From Temnopleurus reevesii (taxonomy: Eukaryota; Echinodermata; Echinoidea; Temnopleuroida; Temnopleuridae), in the NCBI GenBank assembly GCA_036244855.1, contig BQKZ01006523.1, positions 9,182 to 33,430 on the forward strand: a stretch of 24,249 nt of DNA, written 5' to 3'. Below the pieces are notes generated by a model. It was not told the DNA's origin. It searched no databases and saw only the letters and a list, made by a program, of their open reading frames with translations. Position numbers and translations under genes: made by a program. This document shows positions 1 to 10,100 of this stretch, piece after piece. Position 1 is the stretch's first letter; the number at the start of each line of letters is the position of its first letter.

Positions 1-22
1 GGCTTTATAATCAATGATGATA

Positions 23-227
23 CAGTGGAACCTCGTTATAAAGAGGTCGGATATAGCGAGATATCTGTTATAACAAGGTGATTTTGTTGTCTGTTTTATA
101 TCTCTATGGTTGGTCTCAGCTCTTTATAGTTCTTTGGGTTTTTTTTTTACCCTGATATAGTGAGGAGTCTGATATAACAAGGTAATTTTTATGGTCCCAA
201 GGACCTCGTTATAAAGAGGTTTCCCTG
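23..227. mobile_element. TA-flanked MITE, pogo/Tigger-like
   Basis: The element begins CAGTGGAACCTCGTTATA and ends with an inverted match (CCTCGTTATAAAGAGGTT then TCCCTG), flanked by TA on both sides (21-22 and 228-229). TA target duplication and CAGTGGAAC-type ends are characteristic of pogo/Tigger members of the Tc1/mariner superfamily. The interior is AT-rich with repeated GATATA/TATAACAAGG words and no transposase frame, so it is non-autonomous. A more degraded relative is at 8470-8648. Confidence 0.75.
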
Positions 228-332
228 TACATCCAAATTAACCCATTGACAGCGCATAAACCCTTCTTATGTATGCGTATGTAAAGGCAGACTCCTATCA
301 TTACGTTTTAAACTACGTCAACCCAGCGTTCA

Positions 333-470
333 TGACGTTCTGAGAAACGCAGAAATATTGAGCGAAGACGCTTGACCGACATTGAAGGCGTTCGACTAGC
401 GCTCGACGTATGCACAAGTTAGCGTCAGCTAACCATCGTTCCTCCGTATTTCTGCGTTCGCGGAGCGTCA
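333..470. mobile_element. Palindromic hairpin MITE, family with copies at 19466-19815
   Basis: TGACG at the left and CGTCA at the right bound an imperfect inverted repeat in which ACGCAGAAATA on the left pairs with TATTTCTGCGT on the right. The inner core GTTAGCGTCAGCTAA recurs in both copies near 19560 and 19735. No coding capacity is evident; a short open frame starting at 410 lies across this and the next element and is not a gene. Confidence 0.65.
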
Positions 471-560
471 TCAGTGCTAAAGAGGTGTTCAATAGTCAGT
501 CTGACGAACCTAAATCAATTCAATTTATAAATGCTGGGAGGTGTTCCACCAAGTCGTTCT

Positions 561-686
561 TAAAGTTACGCACAACTTTACGTTCGACTGGTATCAATTC
601 TTGCGCTGAATGCGCGCACTATTATGAATCATTACGCGCAAGAAGGGTTACCAGTCGAACGTAAAGTGAAAGTCGTGCGTAAAGTC
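561..686. mobile_element. Hairpin MITE, copy 1 of a local cluster
   Basis: The left arm contains TTACGTTCGACTGGTA and the right arm its inverse (TACCAGTCGAACGTAA), with GTTACGCAC / GTGCGTAAA outside. The middle carries GCGCTGAAT, a word shared with the next two copies. The arms match over about 30 bp. Confidence 0.65.
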
Positions 687-947
687 TTTCTTATCTTGGT
701 GAAACATCTCCCAGGACGTACGTTAAACGTTGGTTATTGCATGTATGACTGAAGCTGTATTCAGCTGAGTAAGCTCTGAAATCATCTCAATTGTACATGT
801 AGGCATTTCAATCAGATTATCAGGATTTTATTTTCGCCAAACGATGACTCAGCATTTTAAACCACTTGGCGATTTCCATAGAAAATATTATCAGATTGAT
901 TCAGCATACAAGCTACATGGGTAGTATTTCATAGATTTGTACATATA

Positions 948-1080
948 TCTACGCATGACTCTACGAATGACTGGTAACCCTTTCTTGCATTCAATCATAA
1001 CTCCTGGCGCTGAATTCGATGCCGGGGGTCATCATTGTTGCGAAAAGGGGTCGCCAGTCGTTTGTAGAGTCGTGCGTAGA
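948..1080. mobile_element. Hairpin MITE, copy 2 of the cluster
   Basis: The left end TCTACGCATGACTCTACGAA and the right end (TTTGTAGAGTCGTGCGTAGA) are inverted copies over about 30 bp, and TGACTGG / CCAGTCG pair inside them. The interior keeps GGCGCTGAAT. This is the cleanest member for defining the ends of the family. Confidence 0.7.
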
Positions 1081-1235
1081 TCTACCCGAAACTTTATGAA
1101 ACACCGGCCTGGGAGATTAGATCTCATATAGACAATTTTACAATCCTGGGCTGTGTGTCATATAACTGGTCCTGAGGCTGGTGTTCAGGCGCGCACCCAG
1201 GATTTTCATACCCGGGGGGCTGAGCAAAAATCATT

Positions 1236-1348
1236 AACGTACGACTGTACGAATGACCGATGACCCTTCCATGCACTAACTGATAACCCCTGGCGCTGAA
1301 TCGCACATAGGTAAGGGCCACCGGTCGTCCGCAGAGTCCTGCGTAGAT
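1236..1348. mobile_element. Hairpin MITE, copy 3 of the cluster (degenerate)
   Basis: AACGTACGACTGTACGAATG on the left faces GGTCGTCCGCAGAGTCCTGC on the right, a mismatched version of the copy 2 arms. The interior has CCTGGCGCTGAATCGCAC, in the same place as in copy 2. Confidence 0.6.
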
Positions 1349-1393
1349 CAACAATCATCTTTATGGAACACAACCCTGGTCGTAGGTCTACAA

Positions 1394-1503
1394 TGTACGC
1401 ACGATTTTACAAACGACATTTTCCTCCATGCAATTACACCTCCTGTGGCTAAATAAATCGCACCTGAGAAACGGTCACCGGTCGTTCGTACTGCCGTATG
1501 TAC
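1394..1503. mobile_element. Hairpin MITE, copy 4 of the cluster (degenerate)
   Basis: TGTACGCACGATTTTACAAA on the left and GGTCGTTCGTACTGCCGTAT on the right are inverted relatives of the same arms. The interior word is weakened (GTGGCTAAATAAATCGCAC). A tRNA-derived SINE begins directly after it. Confidence 0.5.
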
Positions 1504-1777
1504 TGTGGTCATGACTCTCGCCTTTCAACCAGAGGGTCGTAGGTTAGAGTCCCTCCCATGGCGTCAATTTCCTTCAGCAAGAAATTTATCCACACTGTGC
1601 TGCACTCAACCCAGGTGAGGTGAATGGGTACCTGGCAGGAATATTTATTCCTTGAAATGCCAAGTGCAACGGTAGCTGCCAGGCTAAAGCCAGGGTAATA
1701 ATATTGCAAAGCGCCTTGAACATTCAGCAGAGTGAATACGTGCGCTATATAAATTGCATCTATTATTATCATCATTA
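1504..1777 (+). mobile_element. tRNA-derived SINE
   Basis: The head contains TTTCAACCAGAGGGTCG followed by a degenerate box B (GGTTAGAGTCC), then a body beginning ATGGCGTCAATTTCC and a tail GCGCTATATAAATTGCATC ending in ATTATTATC repeats. It aligns along its length with the minus-strand copy at 21341-21583, which has a perfect box B. The 5' end (D-arm and box A) is degraded. A 105-residue open frame on the opposite strand is an artefact of the repeat. Confidence 0.75.
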
Positions 1778-3841
1778 ACCCTGAATCTGGAATACTGTAC
1801 CCTTGTATGAAGTCAAAACACAGCACACCACATAAGACAAGAAGAAACTATCATACTCGGTTAAAATAAATTGTCTTCATTTTCGTAAACAAAATATACA
1901 AGCAACATGAGTACATCTTCATCATCTTCATACAACAGAGATGATACTAGCTAAAGTAGTGTTCATCATAAAATATATTCACTTTCAACATATATATTTT
2001 GCATGAAAATAATATTTTGTGATTGTACGTTAACGAATATAACGAGCAGTTTTCTGATACATATTCTATATAACATATAAGACATGAATGGGATATGATC
2101 AGAGATAGTAAACGCGTACATGCGTTCATCATAATTCTCGAGTTATTCCCGAGTTATTCTCGAGTTATTTTACGGAAAAAATAATACAATACTGGCATAA
2201 AATTGAAGTACAAACATTCATATGGACTGTACAATATGGAATCAATTACATATGACAATAAAAAAGGAAATGACATCTGCTGTGCAAATGTTTTCATGTT
2301 AACGTCAACATGAAAACGCAAATGGTATAATAGTACAAAATGATGAATACATTATTACTTTTACATATGGTATAATTTCCGGATTTAGTGAAAATTATTC
2401 TCACGCTAAATACTAATAATACTATAAATATATTACCATACATGTGAACAATACAAAAATGGCAGTGCTATATTCTTACATAATTAATATTTTGCACATT
2501 TGAACTGTAGATATGAGACAAATGGGAAATGACATTCAAAATCCCAAATTCATCTAAAAGTCATGTGACTAATAAAAATGATTTAACTCAGATTTTATTT
2601 GTCCATAAAATAAAAATAAACAATTATTATCAAACTTGCAAAGTCCATACAATACCTGCGCCAATTAAATATTCGGAACTTGGTGCCCACATATTTTTAC
2701 GCTTCAGCAGTAATATTACCATTATCTATTACGAGTCGCTCAACAAAATATTTCTCATTCCAAATATTCAAAATGAATGGACTTGTGATTTCAACCCAAA
2801 ACGTATAAACTACTTTACGATAGCATCACTTCATCCCTTTACACCAAAATTGTAAAAATTGTTTTGAAAATGACACATTTTCCTGACCCGTGGGAAATGT
2901 AAGAAAAGAATGTCCCCGACCAATGCTCTAATGAACAGAAACCATCGAGACAACTGCTCTACCGTGCAATAACCCTTTCCTTCAATATTATTCTTCGATT
3001 TTCGTCCTTCCCTCTTGGTATTTATTTTACGTTTTTGGCACGGGTACAAAATTGTGTAGTTATATTTAATTTAAGTTGAAAAGGTTAGGGAGCGAAACGA
3101 TGGATTCTTTTTTCCAAGAGAGCAAGGGCTGAAATTTTAGGAATATGATGTGATGATATATCAAGAGGATTTGGTCGTAAAGTAGTGTGGTAATGGGGGG
3201 AGGGCTACATGTATCCCCAGTGGGAAAAAACACAAAGACAATTCATAAAATGGGTGACGCCAGATTATCTAACAGTTTCATGACTGAAGCGACTCAGATT
3301 TTACAACTGTAGAACCAGCACATTTTCGAATCACAGATATCTACTGTACACAGGTACATGGAACAAGTTCAATCACCAGCATGCACAGTCCTCTATATTA
3401 CCTGGAGAGGCCAGGTGGTACCCCCCCCCCCCCCCCTCCTTCTTCTTGACAACGTCTAGTGCCTCGCCCCATTCATGTGATACTGTATACTTGGAATCCG
3501 TCACATACGGATATGAATAAGTTTGGAAAGTTTGGTTTATTCATCATGAGATACAAAAATTGATATGGATGATCACATATGTTTGTCATGACTGTGAGCA
3601 GATATGTCAAAGGAATCAAACAAAGTGAACAATTTCATTCGCGCTTTCATTAAAGAAAGTACGTGAAATTTCCATATTTCTAGACTGAACAGATGCGACA
3701 CATTTCTCCGCAGAATTAGAGAAAATGAAATTTCTTTTGTGCGCATCTACCTATCGCAAATGCTTGAATGAATGAAATGTATTTGTTTTGCTTTGTCCAA
3801 TTCCTTTGTCCCTACTGCTCAAAGTGATCTGGTGATAGCAA
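1778..3841. other. AT-rich intergenic stretch without a recognisable gene
   Basis: Several small open frames occur here, none with recognisable protein sequence. Small features: three 11-bp repeats of ATTCTCGAGTT type at 2134-2166, a perfect 11-bp-arm hairpin at 2290-2317, single CSL-like words at 2398-2405 and 2889-2896, and a C16 run at 3421-3436. Confidence 0.6.
2290..2317. repeat. Perfect short inverted repeat
   Basis: GTTTTCATGTT and AACATGAAAAC form perfect 11-bp arms around a 6-bp spacer (AACGTC). GCAAAT precedes the left arm and follows the right arm in direct orientation. The function is unknown. Confidence 0.7.
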
Positions 3842-4258
3842 TCTAAAGTGTTATTAAGAGACACTTCACGATTTCTTCCCAGAGTATTAATACAAAATTT
3901 ACACTGTATAACGCTATTTCATGATTCACAAATACGACTCCTCTGCCATGCATAATAAAGTAAATTGTAGCCGACACGCAAAGTATTACAATAAATGGGC
4001 CTATCGTACCTGTAAATGATAAAAAATCAAACCGTGCTAAAATACAGAGNTCTAAAGTGTTATTAAGAGACACTTCACGATTTCTTCCCAGAGTATTAAT
4101 ACAAAATTTACACTGTATAACGCTATTTCATGATTCACAAATACGACTCCTCTGCCATGCATAATAAAGTAAATTGTAGCCGACACGCAAAGTATTACAA
4201 TAAATGGGCCTATCGTACCTGTAAATGATAAAAAATAAAACCGTGCTAAAATACAGAG
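3842..4258. repeat. 208-bp direct duplication separated by one N
   Basis: 3842-4049 and 4051-4258 are identical except for one difference near the end (AATCAAACCG against AATAAAACCG), and a single N sits exactly between them at 4050. An N at the exact junction of a near-perfect duplicate is what an unmerged contig overlap would look like, so the second copy may not exist in the genome. A 76-residue open frame crossing the N is not a gene. Confidence 0.9.
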
Positions 4259-5078
4259 TTTGCATTTTTCGTCAATCCTCTACCCTATTACATGCAACAC
4301 CTTAAAACTCGCACTATCATTAAACACAACATTTAAATTTTCACATCATTTACTGTTTGTTTCATGCAGCATTGCAATACCATTAAAGGGGGAAGTGTGA
4401 CGTTTAGGAAAAGCATACATTTATATTCTTTCTAGGAATAATTCGGGGAGGAATTGGAGGTTATATGTATACATGCAGGAACGGAAGATAAACACTCTAA
4501 TCATATGTATTTTATATAAAAACGCGAATACAAAAATATTAATCAATGATAACATGATTTTACACGATGTTCATCTATATTAACTTGCTGCATTTGTCAT
4601 GGCAGTGTGTTTTGTCTCCACAATGAGATGTATATTACAATTTACATCCTAAATTACATGAATTACATTTGAGAACACGTTGGTACTGTTAAACTCGGGG
4701 TACATATCGAAATACATGATTACAAACATCTGAGGAAAATATATATTATGCACGCACTTTCTTCAACATTTAAAGGGAACATTGTACTGTAGAAGGAAGG
4801 AAATTTGTAATACTCATGATCAGAACCAATCATTACTCTAATTTGATGGTTTACAGTTCATATTACAATGTCATTATACGCGTCTATTTCTTTTCCGAGC
4901 AAGTTTGAAATGATTGTCACGAAGATGACGGCATACAATGTAGTACATTGTTTTGGATTTAACTTCGTGATTTGCCGTGTTATTTCTCTTCTGGGTAGTG
5001 TTAAGATTATTTTAAAGGCCCAAATATTTCAATTAGATATACAAAAAAAAAGAACGAATAACAAATTGTCCCCTGATT
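4259..5078. other. AT-rich intergenic stretch, nothing recognised
   Basis: No gene, repeat family or RNA was recognised. A 77-residue open frame starting at 4868 is not supported by any recognisable sequence. Confidence 0.5.
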
Positions 5079-5206
5079 ACATACAGTATGGACAGAAATA
5101 AAGTTACCAGTGTCCCACCAAGTCCCACAAAAATGCATTTGTTTTGCATAGGCTTGGTGGGACATGGTGGGAAACAGTAAACTTTATTTATGTCCATACT
5201 GTATGT
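5079..5206. mobile_element. Hairpin MITE (ACATACAGTATGG ends), copy A
   Basis: ACATACAGTATGGACA at the left and TGTCCATACTGTATGT at the right are perfect inverted ends. Inside them AAATAAAGTT / AACTTTATTT and GTCCCACCAAG / CTTGGTGGGAC pair, leaving a loop around ATGCATTTGTTTTGCAT. Each arm carries AATAAA on one strand or the other. A second copy in opposite orientation is at 9863-9968. Confidence 0.8.
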
Positions 5207-6210
5207 GCATGCACATGGTAAATCTTTCCCCAATGTTACCTCTTGCATTTACCATACATGCCCACAAGGCACAAACCTCACCATTTTATTAAAAGAAACA
5301 CATTGCCATGTTGACTTTACGTAAAATATTTTTTTTCTTTATCAATTTTCAATCTCAGAACAACGAAGGCCTCTCGTGTACATGTGCATGCCTACGTATA
5401 TCTATACTATATATATGCACAGTATAGCCTATGCCATTGCAGTGTCTGGGACTCTCAATCGAGGACAACGCGAACACCAATACAAAGAACGCATCAGTCG
5501 CTCGCCATACCCCCAACCGGGGATGGTTTTTGTGGAACTTTATAATGAGCCCTCCGAGTGCCGACTTTTTGTGTGCATTTTGGGGAGAAAAGGGGAGTAG
5601 AAATCCGAGATTGGAACAAAAATCCATGGCATAGTCATATGGAACAATGTCGGTTTGTGGTTGCAGTATGTACATTGATGTTGGGGGAATATGGAACAGA
5701 TTTGTAGAATCAATTGGAAATCGATAAAAAAATGCTGGTGAATGAAAATGTGTTACAAATGTGTTTCCAAAGTATGATTCGGTTGAATCCTTTATTTCCG
5801 TACATGTCCTGACGATATACAAACTTGGAATACAGATCAATATAAACGAGGACCTACATGTACATGAGAGCCTTCGGGCGTGTTCAACTTTAGTTCATTA
5901 GGTCCAACTATGTTTAGCCCATGATAATTTCGCATTTCCCTCCGTTCTACCCATGATCCTTCTTTTTCTTTTTATTTGTGTATATTTCAGTGCATGCGTG
6001 TATAAATTGTACAAAGATATTTTCCTTGTTGTATTGAATTTGAACAATTCAGACAATTTTTAACAATACAAATCAGTTATTTTCAGCTACAGTTTATCAA
6101 CAGCATGTTCAATCTACAAGTTGTGTAAATAGCTACCATCAACTGGATGAGTTATAGGATTCCTGAAGATGTGTAACACCTAGGCATTATTATTGGTAGT
6201 CCTTGGTAAT
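5207..6210. other. Intergenic stretch with an unsupported 161-codon open frame
   Basis: The minus-strand frame 5355-5840 is the longest open frame in the window, but it opens at a non-ATG codon, has no domain I recognise and shows no biased composition. Overlapping plus-strand frames are similarly uninformative. I treat the stretch as non-coding. Confidence 0.55.
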
Positions 6211-6344
6211 GCCCTGGTCACATAGGGCCCCAGAAGCAACACGATCCAACACGACTCTTTGTTAATTCACAGTTAAGTGCCTACATGTAAGAACAACGAG
6301 TCGTGTTGAATCGTGTTGCTTCCGGGGTCCCATGTGACCGGGGC
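6211..6344. mobile_element. Strong-stem MITE (GCCCCGGTCACA ends), copy 1
   Basis: The ends are GCCCTGGTCACATAGG and CCATGTGACCGGGGC. The inner stem pairs AAGCAACACGAT with ATCGTGTTGCTT, then CAACACGACTC with GAGTCGTGTTG. The loop contains TTAATTCACAGTTAA. Copies 2 and 3 share ends, stem and loop. No coding capacity. Confidence 0.85.
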
Positions 6345-6624
6345 TTTACACTGAACATTCACAGAACTTCATCAAAACCACGGCATATGTGTTTTCCCTA
6401 TTTCAACAAAATGTATATCAAACCAAGATAATGATGCCCCATAGTCCCATTCATACCAACAAAAATGACCTACATTGTACACTTCACCCCCTATTGTGAA
6501 CAGAATCGCATAATGCCATTACGTTATGAATGCATAATTATGAATTCAGCGGCCAATTGCACAAAATGATCTTAGCAATCCTGTTTTTGTCAAGACGTCT
6601 AAACTCCATGTGTCATCCCCTAGA

Positions 6625-6752
6625 GCCCCGGTCACATAGGACCCCGGAAGCAACACGATTCACCCCGACTCTTTGTTAATTCACAGTTAACTGCCTCATA
6701 ACAACGAGTCGGGGTGAATCGTGTTGCTTCCGGGGTCCTTTGTGACCGGGGC
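6625..6752. mobile_element. Strong-stem MITE, copy 2
   Basis: Same ends and loop as copy 1, with near-perfect arms: GCCCCGGTCACATAGGACC on the left and its inverse on the right. The inner stem reads CACCCCGACTC / GAGTCGGGGTG. The long stable stem could fold if transcribed. Confidence 0.88.
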
Positions 6753-8469
6753 TTTAACAAAGGCACAAATGTTGATACATCTACGTCGTGAGGGCGGCAC
6801 AAGAAGTTAATACGCCTTAGCAAGTAATGGATAGCTATGACCATTGATTTTCCACATGGCTACATCTTTGAATGATTTGTTTGCCAAGGTTTAGGAAGGG
6901 GCTCTCCCTATTTAGACCAGACAAAATATCTTTATTACTATACGAAGGCTCATATGGACAATGAAGCGAAGTGTACATGTAGTTCAGTTTTGATGATAGG
7001 TTTATATTTTAAAACCGTCGATTGTCACTCGAGTCTAATCGCTAATCCCATGATATCCCTTGAGTTACATAGACAATACTATGAAGTCTGCATGACACAA
7101 TATACAATGACTGTACTAAAGTATGATTAAATTAATCATGAAAACATATATGTAACTGAAGAAGACCATATACAAATGTTCCAAGATCTACTAAAAAAAT
7201 GAATGATGGTAGTGGTGATGTATAACAATCAGCTTGTACTTAGATTTGTAAATAATGCTACTACATGTATTAAATTAAATTGCTACTTGCAGCATTAAAA
7301 AGGGAGACCAAATAAATTTGTTTACAATATTTTGAATAACCTGTGACAATAATGATTGTAAAATCGCATTGATAGACAACGTTTACAAGTAGTTATCCTG
7401 GGAAAATGTAAAGGGAAACTCAAAGTTGAAGATCGGCCAATGCTAACGTACACCAAAGTGTACACAAAGCCAATCTGCCACATTGAAAGACCACTTTGAC
7501 TGAAAAAAACGGCGGTGAGATTCATCTGGTGTTATCCAATATAGGCGGATTCTGGGCGAACAGGCCACCCCTCTCCTTTATATTGGCGACACTGAAGCCT
7601 ACGACCGACTGGAAGTGAATATTATTTGGGGGAGGGGGGCTTATACGGAGAGTTGTTACCCCTCCCCCCCCCCCCCCCCGAAAAAAATTGTCGGCCAACC
7701 CTCCATTAACCCTTAAATATTTGAAATTTATATCGGTATGGCTGGCATCATTCGGGATTTCCAAGTGACAAGTCACAGCACCAAATGAATCCATCTCCGC
7801 TATTTTTGCAGTGTGAAGTTGGAAATTTCAGACTTATCTGTAAACATCATGTCCATGCATAACAAAAGGCGAAATGCACCGTGATTTAATATAAACCCAA
7901 TCTTCCTTCTTAAAGCTTAGGATTAAACGTCACAATACGGTGTGAATGCACTACTTCCCGTCAAATTAAAACACGGGTAATAATAGACATACTTTTCTCT
8001 TATCATGCAGGTATACAGATAAAAACAAACCAAAGAGTAGGCCCTACATGAAAAAGAATACAGAATACAAAGGGGTACTTCCTTCTGAAAATAAAATCGT
8101 TGAAAACTTCGGAATACACTTGCTGAATACTAAATAAATACTGACAGTTGGTGGAGGAAAAAGAGAGCGAAGTTACCCGCACAAACTAACCGCTCTCCAT
8201 GAGCAAAAAAGCACAAAATAGAATCCATAGAGTTGCGTGCTAACCATTTACATGTAGGGCATAGCGGCCATGACCTAGTGGGTCGGTCTGGTGCAGGAAT
8301 TTAGAGCAAATTTTCATGGGAAAAACTTCCATGCGGTTTTCAAATCACCGTGCACTATATACTTTAGCTCGCTGAGCGAGGAGCTGGGTTGTCTTTATAT
8401 GGAGTAGAGTGAGGTAGAGAGGGAATGGACTGAATATAGTGCATTCGACAGTACGCAAAAAGCAAAGTA
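6753..8469. other. Intergenic stretch, no gene recognised
   Basis: The region contains G5-A-G6 at 7628-7639 facing a C16 run at 7664-7679. Near 8266-8300 a word resembling a tRNA-derived SINE head (GACCTAGTGGGTCGGTCTGG) lacks a box B. The small minus-strand open frames are low-complexity or featureless. Confidence 0.5.
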
Positions 8470-8648
8470 CAGTGGAAACCCGGTATAAAGAGATCTGATA
8501 TAACGAAATATCTGATATAAAGAGGTAACAAATCTGGTCCAAGCTCTTAATAACTTATTGTTTTTAAACCCTTCTTTAAAGAGATTACTGCTGTAAAACA
8601 AGGCATTTTAGATGATCCCAAGCACCTCGTTATACTGAGCTTCCAATA
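8470..8648. mobile_element. Degraded pogo/Tigger-like TA-flanked MITE
   Basis: It begins TA then CAGTGGAAACCCGGTATAAA and keeps the GATATAACGAAATATCTGAT interior pattern of the element at 23-227. The right side contains CACCTCGTTATA followed by an eroded end (GCTTCCAATA). Two overlapping minus-strand open frames here are not genes. Confidence 0.6.
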
Positions 8649-9058
8649 TACCACCTTGTAGAATTTTCCTCATACATGTACTTATGCGCCATGGAAAGGT
8701 CTCCTGAACCGGTCTTGATGTCCAAACTTCAAAGTTCCTTGAAGCTCTTAACATGTATGTACATGTACTGAGGCATAATGTCTTATCTTTTCTTCTGCAA
8801 AATGTGCGGAACAGGTGTCAAAATACATATTGACCTGCTCCACTTTTTTTGCACGCAGGTTACTGGAAACTATAACTCGAGGATATTATACCGAAGAGGA
8901 GTAGGAGTAGGAGTAGAGGGATTGAGATGAGAGATATTTCGGGATTTTAACAAAATTTTTATTATACTACAATTTTAGGCTACACGTATATCAGAGCCAT
9001 TCGCACAGTGAACAGCCGGTTACACACTAGACGTATCTGACAATAGATCAGGACAATA

Positions 9059-9243
9059 CAGTCAAACTTCTCTATAGTAGCCACTGTCGATAGTGGCAAA
9101 CTGCCTATAGTGGCCACTTACATTGATTCCCTCCAGGTGGAAATGCATGTTATAGAACCTGTCTTTAGAGGCCACCTGTCTACAGTGGCCACTTTTTCTG
9201 TTTCCCTTGGGGTGGCCTTTGTACATGTAGACAGGTTTGACTG
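9059..9243. mobile_element. Second TA-flanked MITE family (CAGTCAAAC ends)
   Basis: CAGTCAAACTTCTCTATAG at the left and ACAGGTTTGACTG at the right are inverted ends flanked by TA (9057-9058 and 9244-9245). Internally, variants of CTATAGTGGCCACTT recur about four times. The ends and TA flanks suggest a Tc1/mariner-superfamily (pogo-like) non-autonomous element. A 76-codon open frame starting inside it is not a gene. Confidence 0.7.
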
Positions 9244-9862
9244 TACATGTATATATCGACGGGAAAACACTCCTAGTATCATATCAGACTGCATGTTGTA
9301 TAACCCGGGTGTTCACTGGCAAACTATTGAAATAGTGTAAATATAAGGTTAAAATAAATATCTGAATTCCTATATAACGACTACCATGTACATGAAGCCA
9401 TCGCATTTTTTAGGCCCGATATCTGCAATAAATGTTAATACATTGTGGTCATTTTTTTTTTCATTTTGAGGTTTCTTTCATGGTAATGACGATTGTACCA
9501 TGAGTAGGCCCTAAATTCTTTGTGTATGAAATGATTGCTTTTGGGCGCAAGATCGTGTAAATATGAACCCAGCTCTACATCCAAGCTTGGTCACATACAT
9601 GTAGCTACATTGTAACGACATCATTTACACAGGATATTAATCCTACAAGAAACTATCTTATACAAACACAATTAAAACCCTGAACAATTATAGTAAAGGT
9701 GACACTATATTTCAAATAAAATGTAGAGAACATGGTCATAAATTATAGATCAAACATCAAATGGCGACAGAGAAGTAATTATGAGACTACGGGAATTTTA
9801 ATAACCCAAAACTGATAGATAATTATGTTTGTGCCTATAAGATCTAAACCCCTGAGGCGAAA
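9244..9862. other. AT-rich intergenic stretch, nothing recognised
   Basis: No coding signal, RNA or repeat was recognised apart from short TACATGTA-like words. Confidence 0.5.
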
Positions 9863-9968
9863 TACAGTTCATAGCTTCCCACCATGTACCACCAAAGGCT
9901 ATGCAAAACATATGCATTTTCGAGGGACTTTGTGGGACACTGTTAACTTTATTTCTGAAGATACTGTA
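9863..9968. mobile_element. Hairpin MITE (TACAGT ends), copy B, downstream of nrarp
   Basis: In reverse orientation this matches copy A at 5079-5206: TACAGTAT, AGAAATAAAGTTAACAGTG and GTCCCACAAAGTCCC on one arm, and TTGGTGGTACATGGTGGGAA on the other, around the same ATGCATATGTTTTGCAT loop. It lies 570-680 bp past the nrarp stop codon and supplies AATAAA on the gene strand. Confidence 0.7.
9948..9953 (-). terminator. First canonical AATAAA downstream of nrarp, inside a hairpin MITE
   Basis: TTTATT on the plus strand is AATAAA on the gene strand. It lies 589 nt beyond the stop codon, in one arm of the MITE copy at 9863-9968. The word is also present in both arms of the other copy (5079-5206), so it belongs to the element. 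Use as a poly(A) signal is inferred. Confidence 0.35.
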
Positions 9969-10029
9969 AATGGTACAGTGTAAAAAATCTGAGGAAAGGA
10001 TTTTTTGCGCGAATACATGACAGAAACTA

Positions 10030-10100
10030 CATCACGACGATGATGATGACGATGATGATGATGATGATGGCGACGATGATGATGGCAGTGGTGATGGTAG
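10030..10100. repeat. Interrupted GAT trinucleotide microsatellite
   Basis: A (GAT)n tract with GAC and GGC interruptions and a GTG/ATG-rich tail, in the 3' flank of nrarp. Read on the minus strand in one frame it gives a His-rich peptide, which I regard as a by-product of the repeat. Confidence 0.85.

Noticed and set aside
410..664. 84-codon open frame near the left end
   Set aside because: It runs across two hairpin elements and contains no recognisable protein sequence.
1509..1826. 105-codon minus-strand open frame
   Set aside because: It is the antisense of a tRNA-derived SINE; a similar frame occurs in the other SINE copy at 21384-21722.
5355..5840. 161-codon minus-strand open frame, the longest in the window
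   Set aside because: It opens at a non-ATG codon, no domain or family was recognised, and overlapping frames on the other strand are equally open.
8266..8300. tRNA-like SINE head (GACCTAGTGG word)
   Set aside because: No box B, body or tail was found, so the resemblance may be chance.
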